DNA of 45,316 bases from Lachnospiraceae bacterium. GTDB taxonomy: Bacteria > Bacillota > Clostridia > Lachnospirales > Lachnospiraceae. The position numbers were made by a program, and so were the translations under genes. The stretch is from the NCBI GenBank assembly GCA_022769005.1, contig JALEKK010000022.1, positions 1-45,316 of the forward strand. The letters are read 5' to 3'. Of this stretch, positions 36,050 through 45,316 are shown in pieces. The notes below the pieces were generated by a model, which worked only from the letters and a program-made list of their open reading frames with translations, made no database searches and was not told the DNA's origin. Numbering within the stretch: the first letter of the stretch is position 1; every line of letters starts with the position of its first letter.

Positions 36050-38284
36050 TTACTCTTTATTGAACAAAATATGTATTTTTCTGAATATTTCTTCGGAATC
36101 CGTATATTTTTCAAGGTCGTTTTTTATTTCCTTTAATATTTTATCGGTTTTGGATTTTATGATTAACTTAATATTGAACTCGTCCTTTAATTTATATCCG
36201 CTCCCCCTGTTCGGGCCTAAAATATCTATATCTTTGCCGTATTTCTTACTGATTGTATTCAGTTTATCCCTGAGTTTATCCATTGCTTTTGAAAGAATAT
36301 CAGCATTTTCAGATACAAATGTGTATGTAGCCATTTTGCAAATCGGAGGGAAATTAAGCATTTCCCTGTGCTTTATTTCTTCCGCATAAAACATTTCATA
36401 ATTCTGCGCAGCAGCAGCAATTATCACCGGATTTTCCGGATCGTATGTCTGAATATATACGTCTCCCTTTTTTTCTCCTCTTCCTGCTCTTCCCGCAGAT
36501 TGTGTAATAAGCTGGAACGTTCTTTCACTTGCTGTATATGAGCTTGTAAAAAGCGTCATATCCGCCGCAAGAACGCCTACGAGAGTACAATTTTCAAAGT
36601 CATGACCTTTTACTATCATCTGCGTCCCGACGAGGATATCCGCATCTCCGTTGGCATATTCTTCGATGATTTTATCGTGAGATCCCTTCCTGCTTGTGGT
36701 ATCTCTGTCCATCCTCAACACTCTTGCCGTGGGAAATGCTTTTTTTATCTCCTGCTCTATCTTTTCCGTACCGGCACGAAAACCGGCAATATATTTTGAA
36801 CCGCATTTCGGACACACCTTAACATTATTAATTACCGTATCGCAATAATGACATACCAATGTTCCGTTTTTGTGATATGTCATTGAAATGTCACAATGCG
36901 GACATTTAATTACATGACCGCACTCTCTGCATGATATTATTCCGAGATATCCTCTTTTATTCAGGAAAAGCATACTCTGTTCTTTGTCTGCCAGTCTTTC
37001 GGAAAGACTTTCTATAAGAGATCTGCTGAAAATGGTTTTATTACCCGCTTTAAGCTCCTCCCGCATATCCGTAATATGTACTTCCGCAAGTTCTCCTCCG
37101 ACCTTTGCCCTTTTTGACAATGTGAGCAGCTTATATTCACCCTTTAACGCCCTGTAGTAAGACTTGACAGACGGAGTGGCCGAAGCAAGAACTAACGGAG
37201 CATTATATTTCCCCGTGATAAATTTCGCGACTTCTCTGGTATCATAACAGGGCGTGTTTTCGTTTTTATATGACTCTTCGTGTTCCTCGTCAACAACTAT
37301 TATTCCGATATTGTCAAACGGTGTAAATACGGCAGATCTGGGTCCTATCATAACGTCTATGTCACCGTTTGACGCCCTCAAAAACTGATCATAGCGCTCC
37401 CCGGGTGACATTTTTGAATTAAGAACCGATACTCTTTCTCCGAATACGTTTACAAAGCGTTTAACCGTTTGATATGTAAGTGCAATTTCGGGAATAAGCA
37501 TGATTGCCTTCCTTCCCTTTGCAACAACATTTTTTATAAGCTCAATATATACCCTTGTCTTTCCGCTTCCGGTAATTCCGTGTATTAAATATGTTTCTTT
37601 GACATTGTTGTCTATGGCTTCCGAAACAGTATCGCATATTATTCTCTGTTCCTCGTTTAATTCAGGTAATTCTTCCTTCTCTGCCGAAACTTTTATGGGA
37701 TTGCGGTATTCAATCGTATCTTTTACGCTTATTATCCCCTCTTCTTTCAATTCATTAACGGTCTTTGCGGTGACTTTTAATTTTTCCCTTGCAAATTCGC
37801 TGTTTATAACCCTATGTTCCATAAGAGCGTCCAAAAGTCTTATTCTTGCCGATGCGTTTTTCCTTTTGCACTTTGCATAATATTCTTCTGCTTTTAATTT
37901 GTCATCTGTAAGAGTCAGTTCCGTTACAACTCTGTTTCTGACTTTATCCTGAACGGGAAATACGGTTTTTAATGCTCTGTTAATTGTGGATCCGTATTCG
38001 TCTCTCATCCAATAAGCAAGTTCAATTAAATTAGTGTTTCTGACATCAACATCTAAACTTATATCATAAATATCTTTTATTTTATCTCTGTCATATGAAG
38101 AATCAGATGAAATATCTATAACAAAGCCTTTGGTTCTTTTATTACTTTTACCAAATGGCACATAGACGACAGATCCCACATGTACTTTAGATTTCAAATG
38201 TTCAGGTATGCGATATTGGAAACGCTTATCCAGCTGTTCTGTAGACAGACCCGGTATTATTCCTGCATATTGTTCTGTATCCAT
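36050..38284 (-). CDS. priA: Primosomal protein N' (replication restart helicase PriA)
   Basis: 744 residues. An N-terminal DNA-binding domain (YRIPEHL, VYVPFG) is followed by helicase lobes with the P loop GITGSGKT, DEEHEESYK, SATPSVKS, and the late motif QSAGRAGRG. The zinc cluster between lobes has CRECGHVIKCPHC, CHYCD and CPKCG, eight cysteines in four pairs. It reloads the replicative helicase at stalled forks. AAGGA lies 8 nt before the ATG. It is the first gene of its unit, with its own promoter. Confidence 0.96.
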   Translation of the reverse strand: MDTEQYAGIIPGLSTEQLDKRFQYRIPEHLKSKVHVGSVVYVPFGKSNKRTKGFVIDISSDSSYDRDKIKDIYDISLDVDVRNTNLIELAYWMRDEYGSTINRALKTVFPVQDKVRNRVVTELTLTDDKLKAEEYYAKCKRKNASARIRLLDALMEHRVINSEFAREKLKVTAKTVNELKEEGIISVKDTIEYRNPIKVSAEKEELPELNEEQRIICDTVSEAIDNNVKETYLIHGITGSGKTRVYIELIKNVVAKGRKAIMLIPEIALTYQTVKRFVNVFGERVSVLNSKMSPGERYDQFLRASNGDIDVMIGPRSAVFTPFDNIGIIVVDEEHEESYKNENTPCYDTREVAKFITGKYNAPLVLASATPSVKSYYRALKGEYKLLTLSKRAKVGGELAEVHITDMREELKAGNKTIFSRSLIESLSERLADKEQSMLFLNKRGYLGIISCRECGHVIKCPHCDISMTYHKNGTLVCHYCDTVINNVKVCPKCGSKYIAGFRAGTEKIEQEIKKAFPTARVLRMDRDTTSRKGSHDKIIEEYANGDADILVGTQMIVKGHDFENCTLVGVLAADMTLFTSSYTASERTFQLITQSAGRAGRGEKKGDVYIQTYDPENPVIIAAAAQNYEMFYAEEIKHREMLNFPPICKMATYTFVSENADILSKAMDKLRDKLNTISKKYGKDIDILGPNRGSGYKLKDEFNIKLIIKSKTDKILKEIKNDLEKYTDSEEIFRKIHILFNKE

Positions 38285-38320
38285 ATTTAAATCCTTAATA
38301 TAATTTCTTCAGGTTCGTAT

Positions 38321-38350
38321 ATAATATCATTTATTCTTATTTCTTTTCAA
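38321..38350 (-). promoter_or_regulatory. Promoter for priA-def-fmt-metallopeptidase
   Basis: On the minus strand TTGAAA (38345-38350) and TATTAT (38321-38326) are 18 nt apart, with an extended TGA before the -10. It lies just after the fhs terminator and about 37 nt before priA. Confidence 0.55.
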
Positions 38351-38355
38351 ATTAA

Positions 38356-38389
38356 AAAAGTATGAGCATATAACCATACTCATACTTTT
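38356..38389 (-). terminator. Terminator after fhs
   Basis: The stem AAAAGTATGAG/CTCATACTTTT is about 11 bp with a 12-nt loop, followed on the minus strand by TTTAATTTG. It lies 41 nt after the fhs stop. Confidence 0.8.
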
Positions 38390-38430
38390 CCGTTAAATTT
38401 TTATTATTGTGATACGGAGTTAATATATAA

Positions 38431-40107
38431 TCAGAATAATCCCACTATCTTTCCTGTCTCTTCATTATAGTCAATGGCTTCGGCAGAAGGCTTCTTAGGA
38501 AGTCCCGGCATTGTAAGGATCTTACCTGTCAATACTACAATGAATCCTGAACCTGCATTAACATATACTTCTCTTATGTGCATGGTAAAGTTCTCCGGTC
38601 TTCCGAGAAGAGCAGGATTGTCGGAAAGCGAATACTGTGTTTTTGCAACGCATATAGGAAGATTGCCAAGTCCGATTTTCTCTATGTCCTCAATGCTCTT
38701 AAGCACCCCCGCTCCGTATTCGACATCCGAAGCACCATAAATTTCTTTTGAAATCTTTTCGATTTTATCCGTAACGGAAGATTCAAGGTCATAGAGGAAA
38801 TTAAATTCCTTATCCTTCTCTGTCATCTTGATTACCTTTTCGGCAAGGTCAACGGCACCGTTTCCGCCGTCTCCCCATGCGGTTGACAACGCAACTTCAA
38901 CTCCCAATCCCTTGCAATATTCTCTTATTACTTCATACTCTTCTTCCGTATCGGTAACAAAGGAATTAATTGCCACAATTGGTTCAATTCCGTATTTTTT
39001 AATATTCTCGATATGCTTACCGAGATTCACGATTCCGGCTTTAAGCGCTTCAACATTTGCATCTTTTAAGTCTTCCTTCTTAATTCCGCCGTTATATTTT
39101 AAAGCACGAACGGTTGCGACGATAACAACGGCATCCGGAGCAATACCTGCATTTCTGCATTTAATGTCCATAAACTTCTCAGCTCCGAGATCAGCTCCGA
39201 AACCTGCCTCGGTAACACAATAATCGCCGAGTTTAAGGCCGAGCTTAGTTGCTCTTACGGAGTTACATCCGTGGGCAATGTTTGCAAAAGGTCCTCCGTG
39301 TACAAGCACCGGCGTATTCTCAAGAGTCTGTATAACATTAGGTTTAAATGCATCCTTAAGAAGGGCTGCCATGGCTCCTACTGCATTAATCTGGCTTGCT
39401 CTCACCGGATTGCCTTCCTTATCATATGCAATAATGATTCTTCCCAGTCTTGCTTTTAAATCAGACATGTCAGAAGCCATACAGAATATTGCCATGATTT
39501 CAGATGCTGCCGTAATAGTGAAACCGTCGCTCCTCATATCTCCGTTTGCAGATGAACCGATACCGATAATAATCTCTCTGAGATTTCTGTCATTCATATC
39601 CATACAACGTTTCCAAACAACTCTCTTAACATCTATGTTAAGCTCATTGCCCTGCTTAATATGATTATCAATCATCGCAGCAAGAAGATTGTTGGCAGAT
39701 GTAATTGCATGAAAATCTCCCGTAAAGTGAAGATTTAAATCTTCCATAGGGACTACCTGTGCATATCCTCCGCCTGCAGCTCCGCCCTTTAAACCAAATG
39801 AAGGTCCCAGGGAAGGTTCTCTTATTACCGCCACCGCATTTTTTCCGATTTTATTAAGACTTTCAGTAAGTCCTATTGTTGTTGTCGTCTTTCCTTCGCC
39901 TGCGGGAGTAGGATTAATTGCGGTAACCAAAATGAGCTTGCCGTCCGGATTTCCCTTAACCCTTTCTTCACATTCGTCGGAAATCTTAGCCTTATACTTT
40001 CCGTAAAGTTCAATTTCGTCTTCAGTTATCCCTACGCGTTTAACAACTTCCGCAATCGGTTTCATTACAGCTGCCTGTGCAATTTCAATATCAGTTAAAA
40101 ATGCCAT
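38431..40107 (-). CDS. fhs: Formate-tetrahydrofolate ligase
   Basis: 558 residues, full length. The ATP site is TPAGEGKTT at 67-75, and the other conserved blocks are [22 protein letters not shown] (about 96-117), [22 protein letters not shown] and [13 protein letters not shown]. It makes 10-formyl-THF from formate, feeding purine synthesis, fMet formation (fmt) and C1 metabolism. AAAGGAG lies upstream. It is 16 nt downstream of the ftsK gene and probably transcribed with it. Confidence 0.97.
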   Translation of the reverse strand: MAFLTDIEIAQAAVMKPIAEVVKRVGITEDEIELYGKYKAKISDECEERVKGNPDGKLILVTAINPTPAGEGKTTTTIGLTESLNKIGKNAVAVIREPSLGPSFGLKGGAAGGGYAQVVPMEDLNLHFTGDFHAITSANNLLAAMIDNHIKQGNELNIDVKRVVWKRCMDMNDRNLREIIIGIGSSANGDMRSDGFTITAASEIMAIFCMASDMSDLKARLGRIIIAYDKEGNPVRASQINAVGAMAALLKDAFKPNVIQTLENTPVLVHGGPFANIAHGCNSVRATKLGLKLGDYCVTEAGFGADLGAEKFMDIKCRNAGIAPDAVVIVATVRALKYNGGIKKEDLKDANVEALKAGIVNLGKHIENIKKYGIEPIVAINSFVTDTEEEYEVIREYCKGLGVEVALSTAWGDGGNGAVDLAEKVIKMTEKDKEFNFLYDLESSVTDKIEKISKEIYGASDVEYGAGVLKSIEDIEKIGLGNLPICVAKTQYSLSDNPALLGRPENFTMHIREVYVNAGSGFIVVLTGKILTMPGLPKKPSAEAIDYNEETGKIVGLF

Positions 40108-40123
40108 TTAATTCTCCTTTTAA

Positions 40124-43048
40124 TCATCTGAATTTGCTCAATAATTCTTCAAATTCCTGCATGGTAATCAATACTTTCCGCGGCTTTGTTCCGATATCCG
40201 GACCGACAACTCCCGCTTCTGATAATTGATCGATTATTCTTCCCGCTCTGTTAAATCCTATTCTGAAATTTCTCTGAAGCATTCCTATGGAAGCTTTCTC
40301 CTTTTCAATAACGAACCTTCCGGCGTCTTCAAACAAAGAATCCAAAGAGTCTTCGTCATCAGCTCCGGGAATCGGTACCGATACGCTGAAAACTTCATTT
40401 TCCATATCTTTGCTTATGTCTTCATTCATTTGAACATTCCCCGAATGTTCCTTAAGAAATTCCACAACCCTCGACACTTCGTCATCCGAAACAAATGCGC
40501 CCTGAACTCTCTTCGGTTTCTCATTTCTCGGAGCATATAACATATCTCCCTTTCCGAGGAGGTTCTCGGCTCCGTTTTCATCCAATATGATTCTTGAGTT
40601 TGAACCGTTGGATACGGCAAAAGCTATCTTGGAAGGAATGTTGGCCTTAATAAGACCCGTAATAACATCGGCAGACGGTCTTTGAGTGGCAATTATAAGA
40701 TGAATTCCCGCTGCTCTTGCCTTTTGAGCAAGTCTTACGATTGCGGCTTCAACTTCATTTTTTGCGACCATCATCAAATCTGCCAGCTCATCAATTATAA
40801 CAAGAATTTGCGGCATTTTGATATGATTTTCTCCGTATTCACCGGAAATAATTTTATTATTATATTCTTTTATGTTTCTGGATCCCAATTCCGCAAGTTT
40901 GTTATATCGTTTATCCATTTCGGCAACAGCCCAATTTAATGCGCTTGCCGCCTTTTTCGGATCTGAAACGACAGGAATAAGTAAATGAGGAATTCCGTTA
41001 TATATGGACAACTCAACAACCTTCGGATCCACCATTATCATTTTTACGTCATCGGGAGATGCTTTATACAATACGCTCATTATTAATGCGTTAATACATA
41101 CGGATTTACCTGATCCGGTAGAACCTGCAATTATAATATGAGGCATATCCGCAATATCGCCGACTACTACTTTTCCGCCTATATCTTCACCTACGGCAAA
41201 TGAAACCTTTGATTTGCTTTCTTTGAAACGATTGGATTCTATAAGCTCTCTGAATGATACACTTCTTGGTTTTTTGTTCGGTATCTCTATACCGATTGCG
41301 GATTTTCCGGGAATAGGCGCCTGTATTCTTATATCGGAAACAGCCAATCCCATCTTTATCTCGTCTTTCAGGTTGACGACTTTGCTTACCTTTGTACCTA
41401 TTTCCGGCTGCATTTCAAATCTTGTGACGGTCGGTCCAATGCTTATTCCGGTAATTTTAACCTTAACACCGAATATTTCCAGTATTTTTCGCAGATTATC
41501 CGCCATTTCCTGATTCTCCGCGTTAATATTACCCGAATCGTAAATTTTAGGCTTATTCAAAAGACTGACGGGAGGGAAAACATATTCCGACGTACTCTCT
41601 TCCGTATTGACGTTTCCGCCGCCGATAATGTCAACAGCGTCTTTATGAGAATTAATACCGCTGTGCCCTGTATTGCCTATGGCACCTTCTCTCGGTACAA
41701 CATCTGAATTTACGTTAAGTAAATTTCCGTCATGCAGGCTGTCAACAGCATTTTCCCCCTTATTATCCGCCGTATATACACCGTTGCCGGAGCTTATATT
41801 GCGGGCTGCTTGAATGCCGACATTTTTCACATTATCATCCGTACTATTTTTCTGTGATTCTGCTCCCGACTCAATTTCCGATAATCCGCCGAAAATGTCA
41901 TTGTGATCCTTTTTCGCGTCAGTCACTTCATCTCTGACTGTTTCAAGGCTGTCGGATACAACTATGTTTGAATCCGGAATATGAGTTTTGACAGGATATT
42001 TTTCGAGGAAATCATCACCGTCAGCGATTACATCTCCAAAGGTGTTTTCCGGAAATACCTCCCTGTGTTCATCACTGTTCTCCGGGTACATATTTGTAAG
42101 CTCTATGGTTTCCACATCGCTTCCCTTGTCAGTGTTTTCACGGACAGCTTCCTTTATTGAAAATACGCTGAAACTTCTGCCTGTTGACTTATTATTCATC
42201 CTGAGATTCTTTTTGGGATTTCTTTCGGGATTTCTGTTTTTGCTGTACGCTTCTCTCATGTCTGCCATATCATCAACAACCTTCCGTATCTCTTTATCAT
42301 TTACCCTGTCATCGGACAAACCGTTATTTTCATTACATATCGTCTTATTTACATTACATGCAGCCTGATTATCATTATTAATTTTCTCTTCGTCATATTT
42401 TTTTTCCGTATCCTTACTAAAACACTCCGAAGTGTTTAAATCTTCTGTGCTCTTTTTTGTTTTTCGTACTTTCAAATCACCGAAAATATATTTAAACGTT
42501 TTGAATACGGACCAATTAAATATGACCATCATACATATAATAAGTAAAATAATGATGATAACGACGGACGCCGTCTCCCCTACCGGATAAAGTGCATAAC
42601 AAATTAACGCACCGAGAATACCTCCTCCGCTTCCGTTGCGTGCACTGTACAAAAATATGCCTCCGGGATCCGAATATTCCATTCCGGGAATATTGTAAAT
42701 TCTTTGTATTACTGCCGACAGTAACACCAGGGATATATATGCCGCAATAAATTTTGATTTTATCTCTCTCGGAACAGGTCTGTTAACGGCCAAATATATA
42801 AGATTAACGGCTGTTAAAAACGGTATGACATACCCCATGACACCTATAAGACCAAATTCAAGCCATTTGATTCCGACACCGACAATCCCTGCTAATCCGA
42901 AATTGCTCAGTATCAATAATATCAATATTCCGAAAGCCAATAAGAAAAAAATTTCTGTTTCGAATCCCGTTCTTTTTACATTTGACTTACCGGAATTTTT
43001 TTGGATATTACCGGCTTTTTTTGTTTTAGATTTTCTTACGGCAGGCAT
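40124..43048 (-). CDS. ftsK: DNA translocase FtsK/SpoIIIE
   Basis: 974 residues. Four hydrophobic segments lie at about 30-185, followed by a long polar linker (about 190-490) that is rich in Asn, Asp, Glu and Lys and predicted disordered. The motor follows: VKITGISIGPTVTRFEM, Walker A AGSTGSGKS, Walker B ILVIIDELADLM, ATQRPSADVI. The C-terminal winged-helix gamma domain (SIGMLQRNFRIGFNRAGRI) reads KOPS-type DNA signals. It pumps chromosome ends across the division or sporulation septum. AAGGGTGA precedes the ATG, 14 nt after the ABC-F stop. SpoIIIE and vegetative FtsK roles cannot be separated here. Confidence 0.95.
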   Translation of the reverse strand: MPAVRKSKTKKAGNIQKNSGKSNVKRTGFETEIFFLLAFGILILLILSNFGLAGIVGVGIKWLEFGLIGVMGYVIPFLTAVNLIYLAVNRPVPREIKSKFIAAYISLVLLSAVIQRIYNIPGMEYSDPGGIFLYSARNGSGGGILGALICYALYPVGETASVVIIIILLIICMMVIFNWSVFKTFKYIFGDLKVRKTKKSTEDLNTSECFSKDTEKKYDEEKINNDNQAACNVNKTICNENNGLSDDRVNDKEIRKVVDDMADMREAYSKNRNPERNPKKNLRMNNKSTGRSFSVFSIKEAVRENTDKGSDVETIELTNMYPENSDEHREVFPENTFGDVIADGDDFLEKYPVKTHIPDSNIVVSDSLETVRDEVTDAKKDHNDIFGGLSEIESGAESQKNSTDDNVKNVGIQAARNISSGNGVYTADNKGENAVDSLHDGNLLNVNSDVVPREGAIGNTGHSGINSHKDAVDIIGGGNVNTEESTSEYVFPPVSLLNKPKIYDSGNINAENQEMADNLRKILEIFGVKVKITGISIGPTVTRFEMQPEIGTKVSKVVNLKDEIKMGLAVSDIRIQAPIPGKSAIGIEIPNKKPRSVSFRELIESNRFKESKSKVSFAVGEDIGGKVVVGDIADMPHIIIAGSTGSGKSVCINALIMSVLYKASPDDVKMIMVDPKVVELSIYNGIPHLLIPVVSDPKKAASALNWAVAEMDKRYNKLAELGSRNIKEYNNKIISGEYGENHIKMPQILVIIDELADLMMVAKNEVEAAIVRLAQKARAAGIHLIIATQRPSADVITGLIKANIPSKIAFAVSNGSNSRIILDENGAENLLGKGDMLYAPRNEKPKRVQGAFVSDDEVSRVVEFLKEHSGNVQMNEDISKDMENEVFSVSVPIPGADDEDSLDSLFEDAGRFVIEKEKASIGMLQRNFRIGFNRAGRIIDQLSEAGVVGPDIGTKPRKVLITMQEFEELLSKFR

Positions 43049-43062
43049 ATCATCACCCTTTA

Positions 43063-44694
43063 TTAATCTTCCTCAGATAATTTTGCAACGCCCTGTCTCT
43101 TTCTGATACTGTCGTCAGATGCAAGATATTCTTCGTATGTCGTGAGTTTGTCAACTAACGTTCCGTCAGGAAGGATTTCCATAATTCTGTTGGCAATTGT
43201 TTGGATAAACTGATGATCATGAGATGTAAATATGATCACTCCGTCAAACTTAATAAGGGCATTATTTAGAGATGTGATTGATTCCATATCCAAATGGTTT
43301 GTAGGGTCGTCAAATACAAGTACATTTGCTCCCTGAATCATCATTCTTGAAAGAAGGACTCTAACCTTTTCACCTCCGGATAATACCTTAACCTTTTTCT
43401 CACCGTCCTCACCTGCAAATAACATTCTTCCGAGGAATCCTCTTACATATGTTGAATCCGGATCGGGAGAATAAGGAGTCAGCCACTCTACAATGGTTTC
43501 ATCTGTTGTAAATTCGGCATTAATATCCTTAGGGAAATAAGCAAACTTGGTTGTTACTCCCCATTTGTACTCTCCTTCATAATCTTCCTGTCTTCCGGCT
43601 ATAATATCGAAAAATTCGGTTGTGGCAAGTTCATTTGAACCTACAAATGCAATCTTGTCCTTATTGCCCACAAGAAATGAAATATTATTGATTGATGTTT
43701 CATCATCGATTTTCTTACTGAGATTAGTTACTTCCAATACTTCATTACCGATTTCTCTCTCAGGTCTGAAATCAACATAAGGATACTTTCTGCTTGAAGG
43801 TTTAATATCATCCAGCTCAATTTTCTCAAGAGCTTTCTTTCTTGATGTTGCCTGTTTAGACTTAGACGCATTTGCGGAGAATCTTGAAATAAATTCCTGT
43901 AATTCCTTGATTTTTTCTTCCTTTTTCCTGTTAGCTTCTTTTCTCTGCTTAAGAATAAGCTGACTTGATTCATACCAGAAATCATAATTACCTGCATACA
44001 ACTGAATCTTTGCATAATCAATGTCGGCTATATGAGTACAAACCTGATTAAGAAAATGTCTGTCATGTGAAACAACGATTACGGTGTTCTCAAAGTTAAT
44101 CAAAAATTCCTGCAGCCATTCTATGGAATCAATATCAAGGTTGTTGGTAGGCTCATCAAGGAGCAAAATATCCGGATTGCCGAAGAGAGCCTTTGCAAGG
44201 AGAACCTTAACCTTCTCACTTCCGTTGATTTCGCTCATAAGCTTCTCGTGTAAATCCGGTTCAATTCCGAGTCCGGTAAGAAGTTGAGCAGCATCCGATT
44301 CGGCTTCCCAACCGTTCATATCGGCAAATTCAGCTTCAAGCTCAGACGCTCTGTGTCCGTCTTCCTCCGTAAAATCTTCCTTAGAATATATGGCTTCCTT
44401 TTCTTTCATGATTTCATAGAGTCTTGAGTTACCCATCATAACAACTTCAATTACTTTAGAGTTGTCATATTTAAAGTGATCCTGCTCCAGGAAAGAAAGT
44501 CTCTGACCGTTTGTAATTGCGATTTCACCCTTTGAAGGCTCAATCTGACCTGACAAAATCTTAAGAAACGTGGATTTACCGGCACCGTTTGCACCGATAA
44601 GGCCGTAACAGTTTCCTTCCGTGAACTTTATATTTACATCTTCAAATAATGCCTTTTTTCCGACTCTGTAAGTAACATTATTAGCGCTAATCAT
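43063..44694 (-). CDS. ABC-F family ATPase, YbiT type, with a degenerate second nucleotide site
   Basis: 543 residues, two ABC domains joined by the basic linker with SRFSANASKSKQATSR, a hallmark of the YbiT group. Domain 1 has Walker A GANGAGKST (34-42) and LLLDEPTNNLD. Its signature is INGSE (156-160) instead of LSGGE; E. coli YbiT is also unusual there. Domain 2 keeps LSGGE (438-442), but its Walker A is GSNELATT (352-359) without the lysine, and Walker B ends FDDPTNHLD, with Asp463 in place of the catalytic Glu. So one composite site is canonical and the other is not. ABC-F proteins act on the ribosomal E site. GGAGG is 12 nt upstream. Confidence 0.92.
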   Translation of the reverse strand: MISANNVTYRVGKKALFEDVNIKFTEGNCYGLIGANGAGKSTFLKILSGQIEPSKGEIAITNGQRLSFLEQDHFKYDNSKVIEVVMMGNSRLYEIMKEKEAIYSKEDFTEEDGHRASELEAEFADMNGWEAESDAAQLLTGLGIEPDLHEKLMSEINGSEKVKVLLAKALFGNPDILLLDEPTNNLDIDSIEWLQEFLINFENTVIVVSHDRHFLNQVCTHIADIDYAKIQLYAGNYDFWYESSQLILKQRKEANRKKEEKIKELQEFISRFSANASKSKQATSRKKALEKIELDDIKPSSRKYPYVDFRPEREIGNEVLEVTNLSKKIDDETSINNISFLVGNKDKIAFVGSNELATTEFFDIIAGRQEDYEGEYKWGVTTKFAYFPKDINAEFTTDETIVEWLTPYSPDPDSTYVRGFLGRMLFAGEDGEKKVKVLSGGEKVRVLLSRMMIQGANVLVFDDPTNHLDMESITSLNNALIKFDGVIIFTSHDHQFIQTIANRIMEILPDGTLVDKLTTYEEYLASDDSIRKRQGVAKLSEED

Positions 44695-44799
44695 AATATT
44701 TTTATTCCTCCGAGAAATAGATATATTGAACTCTTATAAAATAATATCAGTAAATCTACGGCATAATAATCCGTAAAATAATTTAACATAATGTATTTT

Positions 44800-44828
44800 A
44801 TAATACTATAATTGGGTTTTTTTTGCAA
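44800..44828 (-). promoter_or_regulatory. Promoter for the ABC-F/ftsK/fhs unit
   Basis: On the minus strand TTGCAA (44823-44828) and TATTAT (44800-44805) are 17 nt apart. It overlaps the T tract of the tRNA-Trp terminator. The 5' leader to the ABC-F start is about 100 nt. Confidence 0.5.
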
Positions 44829-44834
44829 AAATAA

Positions 44835-44859
44835 ACCGGCTGTACACAGTACAACCGGT
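44835..44859 (-). terminator. Terminator after tRNA-Trp
   Basis: On the minus strand ACCGGTTGTAC/GTACAGCCGGT forms an 11-bp stem (one G-U pair) with loop TGT, followed by TTATTTTTG. It lies 10 nt beyond the tRNA 3' end. Confidence 0.85.
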
Positions 44860-44868
44860 AAATAAAAC

Positions 44869-44938
44869 AGGGGTGGAGAGAATCGAACTCCCGCCAAAAG
44901 TTTTGGAGACTCCTATGATACCATTTCACCACACCCCT
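44869..44938 (-). tRNA. tRNA-Trp, anticodon CCA
   Basis: A 70-nt cloverleaf: acceptor AGGGGTG/CACCCCT, D stem GTGA/TCAT, anticodon stem GGAGT/ACTTT (two G-U pairs) around the loop CTCCAAA giving CCA, and T arm GGGAG-TTCGATT-CTCTC. No CCA is encoded. It lies between the rRNA operon end and the ABC-F gene. TATAAA is only 4 nt upstream, too close for a leader, so it may come from read-through of the rRNA transcript. Confidence 0.92.
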
Positions 44939-44984
44939 ATGCTTTATAAGAATAAATATTCTCATAAACAGGTTTTTATAAAAA

Positions 44985-45016
44985 ACTCCTATCAAATGAA
45001 TACTCACCTGATAGGA
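44985..45016 (-). terminator. Hairpin with T run just after 23S rRNA
   Basis: The 8-bp stem TCCTATCA/TGATAGGA with a 14-nt loop is followed on the minus strand by GTTTTTTATAAAAA. It begins about 43 nt beyond the 23S 3' end and would end the rRNA transcript without a 5S gene. It may also be a processing stem, with read-through to tRNA-Trp. Confidence 0.6.
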
Positions 45017-45058
45017 ATATCATTCCCTGAAAACTGCATATGATTAACATCAATGTTT

Positions 45059-45316
45059 AGGTCAAGTTTTCGATCTATTAGTAACAGTCAGCTCAATACA
45101 TCACTGTACTTACGCCTCTGTCCTATCTACCTCGTAGTCTACAAGGAATCTCTCTACTTAACGTATTGGATAACTCATCTTAGGGGGGGCTTCACGCTTA
45201 GATGCTTTCAGCGTTTATCCTTTCCGGACTTGGCTACTCGGCTATGCACTTGGCAGTACAACCGATACACCAGTGGTCCGTACATCCCGGTCCTCTCGTA
45301 CTAGGGACGGCTCCCT
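45059..45316 (-). rRNA. rrl: 23S ribosomal RNA, 3' end (partial)
   Basis: The last 258 nt of 23S rRNA on the minus strand, cut by the window edge. The sarcin-ricin loop AGTACGAGAGGACCGG is at 45287-45302. Domain VI sequence follows to the terminal GATCGAAAACTTGACC, which normally pairs with the 5' end of 23S. The exact mature 3' end (45058-45060) is inferred from that pairing. The 16S and the rest of 23S would lie to the right of the window. Confidence 0.95.

Noticed and set aside
42000-42480. Low-complexity region in ftsK as a possible repeat array or recombination scar
   Set aside because: It stays in frame, lacks exact repeats, and long polar linkers are normal in FtsK/SpoIIIE.

Overview
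The window looks like chromosomal DNA of a low-GC Gram-positive anaerobe, most likely a member of the Lachnospiraceae (Clostridia). The evidence is the AT-rich spacers, the strong AGGAGG-type ribosome binding sites, the Firmicutes block priA-def-fmt-zinc metallopeptidase-rsmB-rlmN-prpC-prkC-rsgA-rpe, the ireB-ruvX-DUF1292 block, and fermentation-type genes (formate/nitrite channel, formate-THF ligase, iron-dependent alcohol dehydrogenase). Genus-level placement is not possible by eye. Nearly everything is transcribed leftwards (minus strand), including the 23S rRNA whose 3' end fills the right edge. Only the IS3 remnant, focA and ychF point right.

Left part (1-13.6 kb): the right end of an IS3-family insertion sequence; two minus-strand tRNA-Leu genes (anticodons AAG and CAG) with a clear promoter and an internal terminator; a lipid kinase and an AlaA-type aminotransferase; a formate/nitrite channel; a LarC homologue with only the N-terminal domain; an iron alcohol dehydrogenase; an Xaa-Pro aminopeptidase; a tRNA wobble-uridine modification pair (TrhP-like U32 protein and TrmR-like methyltransferase); RNase J; DUF1292; RuvX; IreB.

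Middle (13.7-25.8 kb): an MscS channel, then a complete-looking F-type ATP synthase operon atpB-E-F-A-G-D-C. It has no atpH. Instead the alpha subunit carries about 93 extra N-terminal residues that read as the C-terminal domain of the delta subunit, so delta is reduced to its stalk-binding half and fused to alpha. This is the most striking signal in the window. Next come a strongly shortened SbcC-like ATPase of 425 residues beside a normal SbcD, and glycerol kinase.

Right part (25.8-45.3 kb): ychF (rightward), then the long translation and cell-envelope signalling block. It includes the PASTA kinase and PP2C phosphatase, which form the IreK/IreP pair whose substrate IreB is encoded 15 kb away. 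Beyond it lie priA, fhs, an FtsK/SpoIIIE translocase and a YbiT-type ABC-F ATPase with one degenerate nucleotide site. The window ends with tRNA-Trp and the 3' end of 23S rRNA. A terminator-like hairpin, not a 5S gene, follows the 23S.

No CRISPR array, prophage or antiphage island is visible. Apart from the IS end the region is core genome, and the interest lies in altered architectures of conserved machines. All calls are by reading the sequence; no database search was possible.
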